From positions 118,454-182,453 of the forward strand of contig NZ_SACK01000009.1 in NCBI RefSeq assembly GCF_004005815.1: 64,000 nt of DNA, written 5' to 3'. The notes under the pieces were generated by a model. That model was not told where the DNA came from. It was given only the letters and a program-made list of their open reading frames with translations, and did not search any database. This document shows positions 51,502-60,455 of this stretch, piece after piece; within the stretch, counting starts at the first letter, position 1, and every line of letters begins with the position of its first letter. This DNA is from Mucilaginibacter limnophilus. Lineage in GTDB: Bacteria > Bacteroidota > Bacteroidia > Sphingobacteriales > Sphingobacteriaceae. A program made the translations under genes and the position numbers.

Positions 51502-51614
51502 TTTAATTTTAATATTGGTGAAATTTCAGTTTAGATATCAAAAGGCATACCGTTGTTACAACTTGATAGGTGTATGACACAATGTCAACATATCATAAAA
51601 ATACATGTTTTGTG

Positions 51615-51622
51615 TAACTTTG
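51615..51622 (+). promoter_or_regulatory. TAnnTTTG -7 box for the FAD oxidoreductase
   Basis: TAACTTTG is an exact consensus match 31 bases before the ATG at 51653. Confidence 0.6.
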
Positions 51623-51652
51623 CATCATCCGGGATAAAAACCCGGCACATGT

Positions 51653-53203
51653 ATGATAAAAGAGACTGAAATTGTATGCCCGCCCGGGCAACATGAAGAC
51701 GAAGCATTTATTAGAACGCTTGCTTCAGAAGCGTTAAAAATCCCTGCTAAAAGAATAACCGGTTTTAAAATACTCAAACGCTCGATTGATGCGCGTGGCC
51801 GCAAGGTGGTGTACCGCATGCAGGTACAGGTGTTTGTTGATGAAATTTATGTGCCGGATCATTACCGTATTGAGTACCCAAATGCGGCTGACAAAAAACC
51901 GGTAATAATTGTTGGTGCCGGCCCTGCAGGATTGTTTGCTGCATTGCAATGCATACAGGCCGGATTAAAACCAATTGTGATAGAACGGGGTAAGGATGTA
52001 AAACAACGCCGCCGCGATTTGGCCAATATCAATAAAGAAGGTTTGGTTAATACAGAATCAAACTATTGTTATGGAGAAGGTGGGGCGGGTACCTATTCGG
52101 ATGGGAAACTGTACACCCGCTCAACCAAGCGCGGCAATGTGAATGAGGTGCTGAAAGTATTTGTTGCACATGGCGCTACCGAAGATATTTTGGTTGACGC
52201 GCGCCCGCATATTGGTACCAACAAGCTGCCGCAAATTATTACTGCAATGCGCGAAACCATACAAAACGCGGGCGGCGAGGTGCATTTCAATAAAAAAGTA
52301 ACCGCTTTACAAATTAGTTTCGATACTATAAAAGGTGTTGAACTGGCAAGCGGTGAAAAGATAGATGGCGATGCCGTAATCCTGGCGACTGGCCACTCCT
52401 CGCGGGATATATTTGAAATGCTGCACCGGCAAAATGTGCTGATAGAAGCAAAACCCTTCGCGCTGGGTGTACGCATTGAGCATCCGCAGGAAATAATTGA
52501 CCGTGCACAATACCATTGCGATTACCGCGGGCCGTACCTGCCGCCATCGTACTACAGCCTGGTTGAACAGGTTGACAGTCGCGGCGTGTTCTCGTTTTGC
52601 ATGTGCCCGGGAGGTATAATCGCCCCCTGTGCTACAGATGTTGACGAAATAGTAGTAAACGGCTGGAGTCCTTCGAAACGAAACAATCCATACGCCAATT
52701 CAGGCACCGTAGTGCAAATCAACCTTGAAGATGTAAAGGGAAGTGATACCGATCCGTTTAAAATGCTGCGCTTTCAGCAGGCAATTGAGCAGGCGGCGTT
52801 TAAAGCCGGTGGCGGTAAACTGGTTGCTCCCGCGCAGCGGATGGTTGATTTCGTGGAAGGACGGCTATCGGTTGACTTGCCCGAAAACTCCTATCTGCCC
52901 GGCACTAAAAGTGTGCAGATGAAAGAAGTGTTACCGCACTGGATAAATGAAAGACTGCGAAAAGCGTTACCCGTTTTCGGCAAAAAAATGAAAGGGTATT
53001 ATACCAACGAGGCTTTACTGGTTGGTGTTGAATCACGCACATCATCACCGGTAAAAATACCACGTGACCGCGAAACGTTACAGCATCCGCAAATAAAAGG
53101 CTTGTTTCCTTGTGGGGAAGGTGCCGGTTACGCGGGGGGTATTATTTCAGCGGCTATTGATGGAATCAACTGCGCTAAAGCCGCGGCAGCTATATTAAAG
53201 TGA
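51653..53203 (+). CDS. FAD-dependent oxidoreductase (uncharacterised dehydrogenase)
   Basis: 516 residues. An N-terminal helical/beta domain (1-75) precedes the FAD-binding Rossmann motif IIVGAGPAGLFAALQCIQ and a later GEGGAGTYSDGKLYTR. The C-terminus FPCGEGAGYAGGIISAAIDG closes the FAD site. Members of this group are annotated as FAD-dependent dehydrogenases; the substrate is unknown. Converges with the di-heme gene with a 9-bp overlap. Confidence 0.85.
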   Translation: MIKETEIVCPPGQHEDEAFIRTLASEALKIPAKRITGFKILKRSIDARGRKVVYRMQVQVFVDEIYVPDHYRIEYPNAADKKPVIIVGAGPAGLFAALQCIQAGLKPIVIERGKDVKQRRRDLANINKEGLVNTESNYCYGEGGAGTYSDGKLYTRSTKRGNVNEVLKVFVAHGATEDILVDARPHIGTNKLPQIITAMRETIQNAGGEVHFNKKVTALQISFDTIKGVELASGEKIDGDAVILATGHSSRDIFEMLHRQNVLIEAKPFALGVRIEHPQEIIDRAQYHCDYRGPYLPPSYYSLVEQVDSRGVFSFCMCPGGIIAPCATDVDEIVVNGWSPSKRNNPYANSGTVVQINLEDVKGSDTDPFKMLRFQQAIEQAAFKAGGGKLVAPAQRMVDFVEGRLSVDLPENSYLPGTKSVQMKEVLPHWINERLRKALPVFGKKMKGYYTNEALLVGVESRTSSPVKIPRDRETLQHPQIKGLFPCGEGAGYAGGIISAAIDGINCAKAAAAILK

Positions 53204-54586
53204 ACCTAAAAATGCCAGCAGGGCATCGCGGTCGTTTTTAGAAAGCTTACGTACATATTCTTTGGCTGGAAGGGCTTCGCCGCCATGCCACATTATGGCC
53301 TCCATTAGGTTTCGGGCACGACCATCATGCAAGAAGTTAGTATGCCCGTTTACTTTTTGTGTTAGTCCAATACCCCACAGCGGTGCAGTACGCCATTCGG
53401 TTCCGCTGGCATCAAAGTCAGGGCGATTGTCGGCAAGGCCTTCACCCATGTCATGTAATAACAGATCGGTATAAGGATGGATCAGTTGGTTGCTTAGCTG
53501 CGGCAAGGCTACATTCACCGCAGTGCGCGCATTGGCTTTATGGCATTTTATGCAACCAGAGGCAATGAAAATGTCCTTCCCTTGTTTCACCACCGCGTTA
53601 TCGGCATTACGGCGGGCGGGTACAGCCAGTGTACGAATGTAAAATTCAACGCTGTGCAAAAGGCTGTCGCTAAGCTCGTAGTTATAACCCGGATCCGCGT
53701 CAAATTGGGTTTGTCCCTCACTGCTTTCCTTCGGGAAAACAAAATTGGTGATGCCGATATCGCCATTATAGGCAGCAGCTACCTGCTGCATTAATGTAGG
53801 CTGATTGGCTTTCCAGCCAAAACGGCCTAATACTTTTTTCTCTTTCAGTACATCCCAAACGTAGTTTGGCTTGCCGCTTATGCCATCGCCGTCTTTGTCA
53901 TCAGGATCGGCACCGGCAACAATATCTGCTTCGCTTATACCTTCAATTAATCCCAGTCCAAACACCGGTGCTGCCACACGTGGTGACAATAAAATGCCTA
54001 CAGGCAGGGTAGTGTACGGATCAATAATTACATAATGCGGGGTACGTAACTGATAAGTGCTGCCATCAGCAAACTCAAAAGTTTGGGTAGTATAAGTAAT
54101 CTGCACATCGCCCTCGCGCTGTTTGCCCAACAGGCCACGCGTTTGCAGCTGGTCGCCAAAGCCGGGAACCGGTTTCGGGTTGCCATGCTCTGTATCACCC
54201 GGAATACTTACCCTGAACAACATATTGGCTGCCGACTCGCCCGTTCCCGGTACTTTTCCGCGTCCGTCGGCCACGTGGCATGATGAGCACGAAACGTTAT
54301 TGAATATTGGTCCAAGTCCCGGGTTTACCGGCGCGGGTGCCGATACGAAGGTAGCCTCAAATTGCTGGTCGCCAATTTCGTGCACCCGTTCCAGATGCTC
54401 GGGCAGCGAATTGAAGATATGAGAAAAAGCACCGCTGCCTTCATCAAAAGCCGTTTGCGAGCCGCCGCTAAGCCATTCGCTATCGGGGTTGGTGTCATTG
54501 CCTGATATATCCGCTTTACGGCAGGCGGTGTACAGGCCCGTTGAAAGGGTTGCAATAATTAAAACAGCTTTGGTGGTTTTTCTCAT
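53195..54586 (-). CDS. di-heme oxidoreductase lipoprotein (DUF1111)
   Basis: 463 residues. Lipoprotein signal with C22 (LYTAC), then two haem-binding motifs, CSSCH (C100-H104) and CIKCH near residue 350, with MauG-like surroundings. The DUF1111 family is found with imelysin in iron-related gene groups. It starts 19 bp after the imelysin gene, so both are probably one transcript. Confidence 0.9.
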   Translation of the reverse strand: MRKTTKAVLIIATLSTGLYTACRKADISGNDTNPDSEWLSGGSQTAFDEGSGAFSHIFNSLPEHLERVHEIGDQQFEATFVSAPAPVNPGLGPIFNNVSCSSCHVADGRGKVPGTGESAANMLFRVSIPGDTEHGNPKPVPGFGDQLQTRGLLGKQREGDVQITYTTQTFEFADGSTYQLRTPHYVIIDPYTTLPVGILLSPRVAAPVFGLGLIEGISEADIVAGADPDDKDGDGISGKPNYVWDVLKEKKVLGRFGWKANQPTLMQQVAAAYNGDIGITNFVFPKESSEGQTQFDADPGYNYELSDSLLHSVEFYIRTLAVPARRNADNAVVKQGKDIFIASGCIKCHKANARTAVNVALPQLSNQLIHPYTDLLLHDMGEGLADNRPDFDASGTEWRTAPLWGIGLTQKVNGHTNFLHDGRARNLMEAIMWHGGEALPAKEYVRKLSKNDRDALLAFLGSL

Positions 54587-54604
54587 ATTCTTCAACACAG
54601 CAGA

Positions 54605-55675
54605 TTATTTTACCTGCGCCTGTACAAAATCTTTTAAGTCGCCGTCAAGTACATCAAACAGCGCGTTTATTTTATTCATAGCGTTCTGTACTTTTGATTG
54701 CTCGTGTGTGATGGCCTCACCAAAAGGTACTTTGATGTCATTTAGCGCGGCTATTGCAGCAGCATGTTTGCTTTTTATATCTGCGTCAAGCGACAGGTTT
54801 TTCTCACGAACCAAATCCTCAAGGCCCTGGCCATCGGCGGTAAACCTGCCCTGGTACATCGCCATAATACCGTTGATATTATTGGTAAAGTCGATAAGAG
54901 AGTTTTGCGCGAACGGGCTTTCTTCCAGATCAGGGTTGGCAGCGTCAAACGGATCTTTTATTTTACCATTTGCAACCTCATTACATATGCCCGACATGCC
55001 GTCAACCAGTTGTATAAAGGCAGCGCGTTGCGTAGGGAACGCTGTTGAACCACTGCCGGCGTTTTCCAGTTGCTTGTCGTAACCATCGGTGCTCCAGGTA
55101 TCACGTACCTCTTTTGTCAGCTTTACAAGATTTTGGGTAAGGCTACCTAAAAATTCTTTTTCACGGGCGGTAAACTCAGCAGCGGTTTTGTTTCCGTTTT
55201 CGCCCCACAGCAGATACTCAATAGGGTGGAAGCCTTTTAACGATTCTTCAAGGTTGTCCACGTATTCCTCTGTAAGTGTGTCATTGCCGTGAAGTATATT
55301 TTCCAAAGCGTTAAAGTCAACCGGCCAGGTATCAATACGCGGGTCAATCTGGTTTTCAGATACCGGGCCGAACAACCAGGCTTCAGTTTGCTCCCAGGTA
55401 GTACGCATGGCTTTCCATTTGACGCGGGCGTCAGCAAGATTGTCATCATTTGGAGTAGTATTCAACGTATTAACAGCTGTTTGCAATGCCTGTGCTTTAG
55501 CGTACATATCTTCGTACGACGCACGGCAAACGGTTGTAGCAGCTGTTGACAGTATCTGTTTCTTTAGCGTTTCAGTATCGGTGTTGTTATTGTCTGATTT
55601 ATCTTTTTTACAAGATACGCCTGCAAGTACCAGCGGTACCGATATCAGCGCCACTTTGAATATCGATTTGTTCAT
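54605..55675 (-). CDS. imelysin family lipoprotein (M75-like)
   Basis: 356 residues. Lipobox LAGVSC (C22). The imelysin hallmark G-x-H-x-x-E is present in GFHPIEYLLWG near residue 150, within an all-helical fold. Imelysins bind iron or haem in the periplasm and are often iron-regulated; they are not peptidases despite the old M75 name. It is flanked by Rieske and di-heme genes. Confidence 0.92.
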   Translation of the reverse strand: MNKSIFKVALISVPLVLAGVSCKKDKSDNNNTDTETLKKQILSTAATTVCRASYEDMYAKAQALQTAVNTLNTTPNDDNLADARVKWKAMRTTWEQTEAWLFGPVSENQIDPRIDTWPVDFNALENILHGNDTLTEEYVDNLEESLKGFHPIEYLLWGENGNKTAAEFTAREKEFLGSLTQNLVKLTKEVRDTWSTDGYDKQLENAGSGSTAFPTQRAAFIQLVDGMSGICNEVANGKIKDPFDAANPDLEESPFAQNSLIDFTNNINGIMAMYQGRFTADGQGLEDLVREKNLSLDADIKSKHAAAIAALNDIKVPFGEAITHEQSKVQNAMNKINALFDVLDGDLKDFVQAQVK

Positions 55676-55681
55676 GACAGA

Positions 55682-56107
55682 TTAAGTTAAGTTGATGATA
55701 ATTTGATTATTGTTGAGTTGTGTTTTGAATGTTTTAAGGGGACGCAAAGCGGGTTCCTTCAACACTTTCCCTTCCAGATCGAACACACTGCCATGCGAAC
55801 TGCAGTAGATCTTGTTTTTAGTTGCTGTCAGGTCAACGCCCTCGTGAGTACAGCGCAGGTACAGTGCGCGGTAATTGTCCCCATCTTTTATCAGCAGGAT
55901 ATCATGCTCAAGCTGCGAGGTACGTACCACAAGCATATTGCCTCTTTCGGATATAAAGCTGGCCGGGTCAACAACCAACTCATTACTTTTTGATGCCACC
56001 TTTAACATAGGCAGTGGTGTGGCGCAACCCTCAAGCAACGATGCACCCGAAGCTGCCAACAAGCAGGCCACACATCCCGATTTGATAAATCCCCTTCTCG
56101 TTGTCAT
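55682..56107 (-). CDS. Rieske [2Fe-2S] lipoprotein
   Basis: 141 residues. A twin-arginine-like start (MTTRRGFIKSG) leads to a lipobox LLEGC (C28). Ligands are intact: C86-x-H88 (RCTHEG) and C102-x-x-H105 (CSSHGS). It should carry electrons in the periplasm. It lies 6 bp from imelysin and 10 bp from the porin, so it is in the same operon. Confidence 0.92.
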   Translation of the reverse strand: MTTRRGFIKSGCVACLLAASGASLLEGCATPLPMLKVASKSNELVVDPASFISERGNMLVVRTSQLEHDILLIKDGDNYRALYLRCTHEGVDLTATKNKIYCSSHGSVFDLEGKVLKEPALRPLKTFKTQLNNNQIIINLT

Positions 56108-56117
56108 GTCAGTATGA

Positions 56118-57356
56118 TTAGAAGTTATACGCTATGCCCACATTAATAAATCCGTTGTTGGTATAATAGGGTATTTGTTGTGGAAACGGCGTTACTATAA
56201 GCGACTGGTTAAACTCGCCGGTAATACGTTGTACATAATCAGCCTTTATAGCTATACCCCTTATCGGCTTATAAGTAATACCACCTATTATATACTGCTT
56301 TTGGTTGGCATCATTCTCAATACCATTCGGCGGGATGCTTGCGCCAAGGTCGAGGTATTCATACCGGCCAAAAATGATGAATGCCTTTTCGCCATGATGT
56401 TGCCTGTAAAAAAGGTCGTAACCAACTTCGCCATAAGCGCCCTGCATTTTTTCAGGCGTATTATTAGCGAATGCACGGTTTATGGCCTGCGCATCTTTTA
56501 TATTTACCATAGTGCCGATGGCCTTAATGGTTAAGCCATTGTTTGAATACTGCGCATTAGCCTCTATCAAACTAACCGGGCTGCCGAATGGCCCGGAGTT
56601 CAGCGCAAGGCTGTCGGCCACGCGTTTTTCTTTAGCTGTTGAACCGCCATAATATCCCGAAGCTTGCAGCCTGAAGTTGCCTGTATAATATAATAGCGAA
56701 CCGCTAAGGCCGAGGTTTAACCCTGTTGCTGCCTGGCCCAGTTGCCTGCCGCCGCGTATGCCGGTGCTGCCGCTAAAACCTTCGGAATTTAAGCCGTTGG
56801 TTAGCGCCAGGCTATAGTTAAGTCCGGGGATGTTGCGAACTTGTCCATAAAGGCCTACCCCTACTTCGCGCCATGTTGAGGGGATGATCTGATCTTCCAG
56901 GAAAGGCCTGTCAACACCGTTGAAAGTGGTCGGCAGGTGATTCTCGTTGATATAGCCAATACGCGGGATAAATAAACCTGCTACAATGTAAGTTGAATGG
57001 TTGAGGTTAAACTTCAGAAAAGCCTGTTCCATTGAAATGCTGCCACGGCCGGTTACGCCTTCGTCGCCGCCGGTTGATGATGTTAAAGCGTCTTCAACCT
57101 CAAGCTCGGTAAACAAAGAAATGTTGTTGTTAAACTTATGACCCAGGAAAAGCACCACCCTTTTAAGGTTAGCTTCGGCGCTTTTTCGTTTGGTATCAAT
57201 GCTGTACCTGGCCTCGCCGTAACCTGAAATTACGGTGGCCTGTTGTTTGTATATTAAACCTGCAGCAAGTGAGTCCTCCTGGGTTAATACCTGTGCCGAC
57301 GCATTCAGGCAAACAAATGAGGATAAGATAATTAGGAGCGTAAAAATTCTTTGCAT
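56118..57356 (-). CDS. porin-like outer-membrane beta-barrel protein
   Basis: 412 residues. Signal peptide (ending NASAQ) and alternating strands of a 16-18-stranded barrel (YIVAGLFIPRIGYINENHLP, AFIIFGRYEYLDLGASIPPN) ending in IAYNF, the usual C-terminal aromatic. It resembles phosphate-selective porin O/P-like proteins. It is the first gene of the porin-Rieske-imelysin-di-heme group. Confidence 0.87.
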   Translation of the reverse strand: MQRIFTLLIILSSFVCLNASAQVLTQEDSLAAGLIYKQQATVISGYGEARYSIDTKRKSAEANLKRVVLFLGHKFNNNISLFTELEVEDALTSSTGGDEGVTGRGSISMEQAFLKFNLNHSTYIVAGLFIPRIGYINENHLPTTFNGVDRPFLEDQIIPSTWREVGVGLYGQVRNIPGLNYSLALTNGLNSEGFSGSTGIRGGRQLGQAATGLNLGLSGSLLYYTGNFRLQASGYYGGSTAKEKRVADSLALNSGPFGSPVSLIEANAQYSNNGLTIKAIGTMVNIKDAQAINRAFANNTPEKMQGAYGEVGYDLFYRQHHGEKAFIIFGRYEYLDLGASIPPNGIENDANQKQYIIGGITYKPIRGIAIKADYVQRITGEFNQSLIVTPFPQQIPYYTNNGFINVGIAYNF

Positions 57357-57410
57357 TATTGTGATATTCGGCGGTAAAGATAAATTTATTTGGATTAATT
57401 ATAATTAAAG

Positions 57411-57446
57411 ATTAGAAAATTATTAGAGACTTATTAGAAAATATTA
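57411..57446. promoter_or_regulatory. 11-bp spaced direct repeats upstream of the porin operon
   Basis: ATTAGA begins at 57411, 57422 and 57433, exactly 11 bp apart, with a degenerate ATTAAG at 57443. One-turn spacing is typical of regulators that bind as tandem dimers (OmpR/PhoB type). It lies in the 125-bp gap between the porin gene and DinB. Confidence 0.45.
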
Positions 57447-57481
57447 AGAATCAAAAAGCGAAATTTTTTAGTTAGACAGAT

Positions 57482-57967
57482 ATGGAAGCATCAGCAAATT
57501 GGAGCCAAGAACTGAACCGAGTACTTAATGGCGACGCATGGTACAGCTCAAACGTTTACGATATTGTAAACGGTATAGATTTCGAAGCCGCTTACGAGCG
57601 TCCACCCGGCGGTGCGCATAGTATTGCCGAGATTGTATTACATATGACCGGTTGGACTGAAGAAGTAATCAGACGCATGCAAGGGAATAAGGCGGCACTG
57701 CCACCCGGCGGCGACTGGCCAAATGCCGGCGCTCCTGATGAAGAGAAGTGGCAGCGTCTCAAGCAAGATTTCAAGCTGATGAACGTCACCTTAACAGGCA
57801 TCGTTGAAAGATTTCCCGAAGAAAAATGGAATGAACCAACCCGTGACGAGCGTAATAATGAGTTGGGTACAGGTGTAACTTATGCTGCACTAATTAACGG
57901 GTTGATACAACACCATGTGTATCATTCGGGGCAGATAGCTTTGTTGAAGAGGGTGATCAACAGCTAA
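57482..57967 (+). CDS. DinB family protein
   Basis: 161 residues, four-helix DinB/YfiT-like fold. Three metal-binding histidines are suggested: H54 (VLHMTGW) and two in LIQHHVYHSGQI. DinB proteins include thiol-dependent metal enzymes; the role here is unknown. It overlaps the converging HMA-like gene by 4 bp. Confidence 0.88.
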   Translation: MEASANWSQELNRVLNGDAWYSSNVYDIVNGIDFEAAYERPPGGAHSIAEIVLHMTGWTEEVIRRMQGNKAALPPGGDWPNAGAPDEEKWQRLKQDFKLMNVTLTGIVERFPEEKWNEPTRDERNNELGTGVTYAALINGLIQHHVYHSGQIALLKRVINS

Positions 57968-58179
57968 TCGGCCAGCTCATAGCATTTTATACCGGCTGAC
58001 AGCAGCAGCATTTCTATATGGCGTGGAGATAGTCCGCTGGCAACAACACGTAAAATATTGTCGCAATCGTCAAGGTCAAAATTCCAGTCGGTAACGTCAG
58101 GCAAACCGGTAAGCAAGGCGTTTACCCTGCTTACCTGCCCTTGGTGCGTTACATTTGTTGCAAATACAAGCACTTCCAT
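57964..58179 (-). CDS. small HMA-like (ferredoxin-fold) protein without metal-binding cysteines
   Basis: 71 residues with the beta-alpha-beta-beta-alpha-beta pattern of HMA domains (MEVLVFATNVTHQGQVSRVN, WNFDLDDCDNILRVVA). The metal-binding CxxC at the first loop is absent; TNVTHQGQ takes its place. The ATG at 58179 is chosen over an upstream start at 58209. Confidence 0.65.
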   Translation of the reverse strand: MEVLVFATNVTHQGQVSRVNALLTGLPDVTDWNFDLDDCDNILRVVASGLSPRHIEMLLLSAGIKCYELAD

Positions 58180-58205
58180 AACTAAAACTAAAGAAAGGTC
58201 ACTAA

Positions 58206-58610
58206 TCAATCGGCTGTCTCATCTGCTGCTGAAGGGCGGGCAAAATTACCTTCGCCGAAATTCCTGTCGCGGCGTTTTTTCCATCCGCACATGCGGCTCT
58301 CCATTTCATCCCTGAAACGTATACGCTCTTCAGGTGTCATGTGTTTAAAACGCTCACGGTCTTTATAACGCATCCACGGCGCGCCGCCGCCTTTGCCAAA
58401 GCCAAACAATATTTTACAAAGTATAAAAATACCCATTGCCTGCCAGAAGGTTACTGCCGTTATGCCCGAAACGCAGGCAACCAACACATTATTCCATAAT
58501 AACATAACCGCAAGACTGGCCAGTGCCAAACATGCCGCTATGGCCAATGGTATCAGTACCAGCTTTATGCCTTTTCTTTTAAATTTCCGTACACATTCTT
58601 CCTTTTCCAT
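58206..58610 (-). CDS. two-helix membrane protein following the sigma factor
   Basis: 134 residues. Two membrane helices (KLVLIPLAIAACLALASLAV and AMGIFILCKILFGFG) are followed by a basic cytoplasmic tail with PEERIRFRDEMESRMCGWKK. It begins 11 bp after the sigma-factor gene and is likely co-transcribed. It may act as a regulator of the sigma factor, but no anti-sigma domain is recognisable. Confidence 0.7.
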   Translation of the reverse strand: MEKEECVRKFKRKGIKLVLIPLAIAACLALASLAVMLLWNNVLVACVSGITAVTFWQAMGIFILCKILFGFGKGGGAPWMRYKDRERFKHMTPEERIRFRDEMESRMCGWKKRRDRNFGEGNFARPSAADETAD

Positions 58611-58621
58611 GTCTTTAAATC

Positions 58622-59206
58622 TTAATCTTCCAATATCTCTTTATACAATTGCTGCATGCGTTCGCGTAAATGCAGCACCGCATAGCGTTTACGGGTTACA
58701 AGCGTTTGCACATTTACTCCGGTTTTCTCAGCTATTTCATTAAACGGCATGGCATCAAGCTCGTGCCAGATAAATACCTGCCGCTGATTTTCTGGCAGCT
58801 CATCAAGCGCCGCGAAGAGCTCGTCCCAAAAAAGGTTGCGCAGGTAAGCTGTTTCAGGGGTGTTGGTTTCGGGCAGCAGGATAGTTTTAAATTCGGATAT
58901 TCCTTCCTCGTCGTCTTCATCATGCACTACCATATCATCAAGCAGGCTTTCGGTTTTCTTTTTATGCTTGTCGATGATCTTATTGCGTGCCACACGGTAC
59001 AACCAGGCACCTGTTTGCTCAATGGGCTCTGAATTCACTACCGAACTGAACTGATACCATACATCCTGAAGTATGTCTTCGGCATCAGCATCGTTATTCA
59101 CCCGCTGACGTATAAAGCCCAGCAGCTTTTTGCCATACGCAGAAATGGTATGCAGAATCTGGCTGTTCTTATCTTCAGGCATCGGTATGGTTACGGGTGT
59201 ATTCAT
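58622..59206 (-). CDS. ECF-type RNA polymerase sigma factor
   Basis: 194 residues. Region 2 (AEDILQDVWYQFSSVV, AWLYRVARNKIIDKHK) and region 4 (LPENQRQVFIWHELDAMPFN, EIAEKTGVNVQTLVTRKRYA) are present, with an acidic linker. It probably turns on an envelope-stress or metabolic regulon together with the membrane protein downstream. Confidence 0.93.
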   Translation of the reverse strand: MNTPVTIPMPEDKNSQILHTISAYGKKLLGFIRQRVNNDADAEDILQDVWYQFSSVVNSEPIEQTGAWLYRVARNKIIDKHKKKTESLLDDMVVHDEDDEEGISEFKTILLPETNTPETAYLRNLFWDELFAALDELPENQRQVFIWHELDAMPFNEIAEKTGVNVQTLVTRKRYAVLHLRERMQQLYKEILED

Positions 59207-59353
59207 GCTTATTAATGATGACGGCCATCATTGATAAACATTTTAAAATATGTTAACTTTTTTATTAGATGCAAGTTAACGCCTTTTGTTAAGCGTTTGT
59301 AAGATTAAGTGCACAATAAACAAATGTGTTGTTGCTGCCGTTATACTTGTATT

Positions 59354-59719
59354 ATGAGCGGAAAAAAAACTTTGATATTAGGCGCCACGCCCGATCCAAG
59401 CCGGTATGCTTACCTGGCCGCAAATAAACTGTCAAGATACGGGCATGAGATAGTAAATGTAGGGCAGAAGAAAGGTGAAGTGGCAGGTGTAGCTATTGAA
59501 CAACCTGAAGCTGTGCATGACGATATTGATACGATTACCTTATATGTAGGCAGCCGTAACCTGCCGCCTTTATATGATTATATATTGGCTACAAATCCTA
59601 AACGGATAATTTTTAACCCGGGGACTGAGAACAGCGAATTGCAAAAGCTTGCGAATGAGAGAGGGATTGAAACCCTGTATGCCTGTACCCTGGTAATGCT
59701 TTCAACGGGGCAGTATTAA
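59354..59719 (+). CDS. CoA-binding domain protein
   Basis: 121 residues, the size of stand-alone CoA-binding (YccU-like) proteins. Rossmann-like start KKTLILGATPDPSRYAYLAA, then GHEIVNVGQKKGEVAGV and FNPGTENSELQKLANE. Function unknown beyond binding. ATG at 59354 is preferred to the frame start at 59309. Ends near a small GC-rich hairpin. Confidence 0.9.
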   Translation: MSGKKTLILGATPDPSRYAYLAANKLSRYGHEIVNVGQKKGEVAGVAIEQPEAVHDDIDTITLYVGSRNLPPLYDYILATNPKRIIFNPGTENSELQKLANERGIETLYACTLVMLSTGQY

Positions 59720-59744
59720 TCGCCCCGTCAATAGCATTGAGTTT

Positions 59745-59930
59745 TTAGTTCGCTTTATTTTTGTCTTTAATATACTTCTCAATAACCTTACGGTCGTTTG
59801 AGCCTGTAGCGCGCTTTGCTCCGCCAATAGCCTGGCTGCTTACGCCTAACTTTTCGGCCAGGTAACGTACTTCATATTCCTGCGACGAATTCACACTCCT
59901 TCTTTCTGTTTTTGATCCTCTGGTAGACAT
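59745..59930 (-). CDS. DUF3606 small protein
   Basis: 61 residues, basic, SQEYEVRYLAEKLGVSSQAI followed by RATGSNDRKVIEKYIKDK, a DUF3606-type small helical protein with a helix-turn-helix look. Function unknown; common in stress-related gene groups of Bacteroidota. Confidence 0.75.
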   Translation of the reverse strand: MSTRGSKTERRSVNSSQEYEVRYLAEKLGVSSQAIGGAKRATGSNDRKVIEKYIKDKNKAN

Positions 59931-59956
59931 AATATTTGAAATTTTAGTTAATAATT

Positions 59957-60439
59957 CTATACACTTTTCATGCCATCAATAAGCAATTGTGCAGTTGCAT
60001 CAATTGTTTTGTGGATGATTTCTTCGCAATTGCCGGTAAATTCCTGCCTTATCGGAGACGACTTGCCATTTATAATGGCATGAACGAACATGGTGCCCAC
60101 CGGCTTTTCAGGTGTTTCACTGCCACCCGGAGTGGTAAGCCCGGTTACAGCTACCTGAATGTCTGATTTAATAAGATCGCCAAGCCGTTTGGCCATCTCT
60201 TCGGTAACCTCTGCCGATTCAGGCGTGTATTTTTCAACAAGTTCTTTCGGTACCTTTAATAAGTACTCTTTAATGGAGGCATCGTAACTTACAATGCCGC
60301 CTTTTAAGATCTTGCCTGATTCAGGCGCCAGCGCGAACTCAGAACAAAGCCAGCCAGCCGTTGCGCTTTCGGCAAAAGCTATAGTAAGGCCTTTTTCGGC
60401 CATTTGTTTACTGCAATCTAATATTGGTTGTGAAGCCAT
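59957..60439 (-). CDS. CinA C-terminal family nicotinamide-nucleotide amidohydrolase-like
   Basis: 160 residues. CinA C-terminal domain: TIAFAESATAGWLCSEFALA, GGIVSYDASIKEYLL and VAVTGLTTPGGSETPEKPVG. Members such as PncC hydrolyse NMN; the catalytic residues look present. ATG at 60439 is preferred; the longer frame to 60517 is in the intergenic region. 16 bp from cyanophycinase. Confidence 0.88.
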   Translation of the reverse strand: MASQPILDCSKQMAEKGLTIAFAESATAGWLCSEFALAPESGKILKGGIVSYDASIKEYLLKVPKELVEKYTPESAEVTEEMAKRLGDLIKSDIQVAVTGLTTPGGSETPEKPVGTMFVHAIINGKSSPIRQEFTGNCEEIIHKTIDATAQLLIDGMKSV

Positions 60440-60455
60440 AATATATAGTAGTATT

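Noticed and set aside
59705..59728. Terminator at ACGGGGC/GCCCCGT
   Set aside because: Seven-base stem with a 10-base loop that includes the stop codon and no U-tract; too weak to call.
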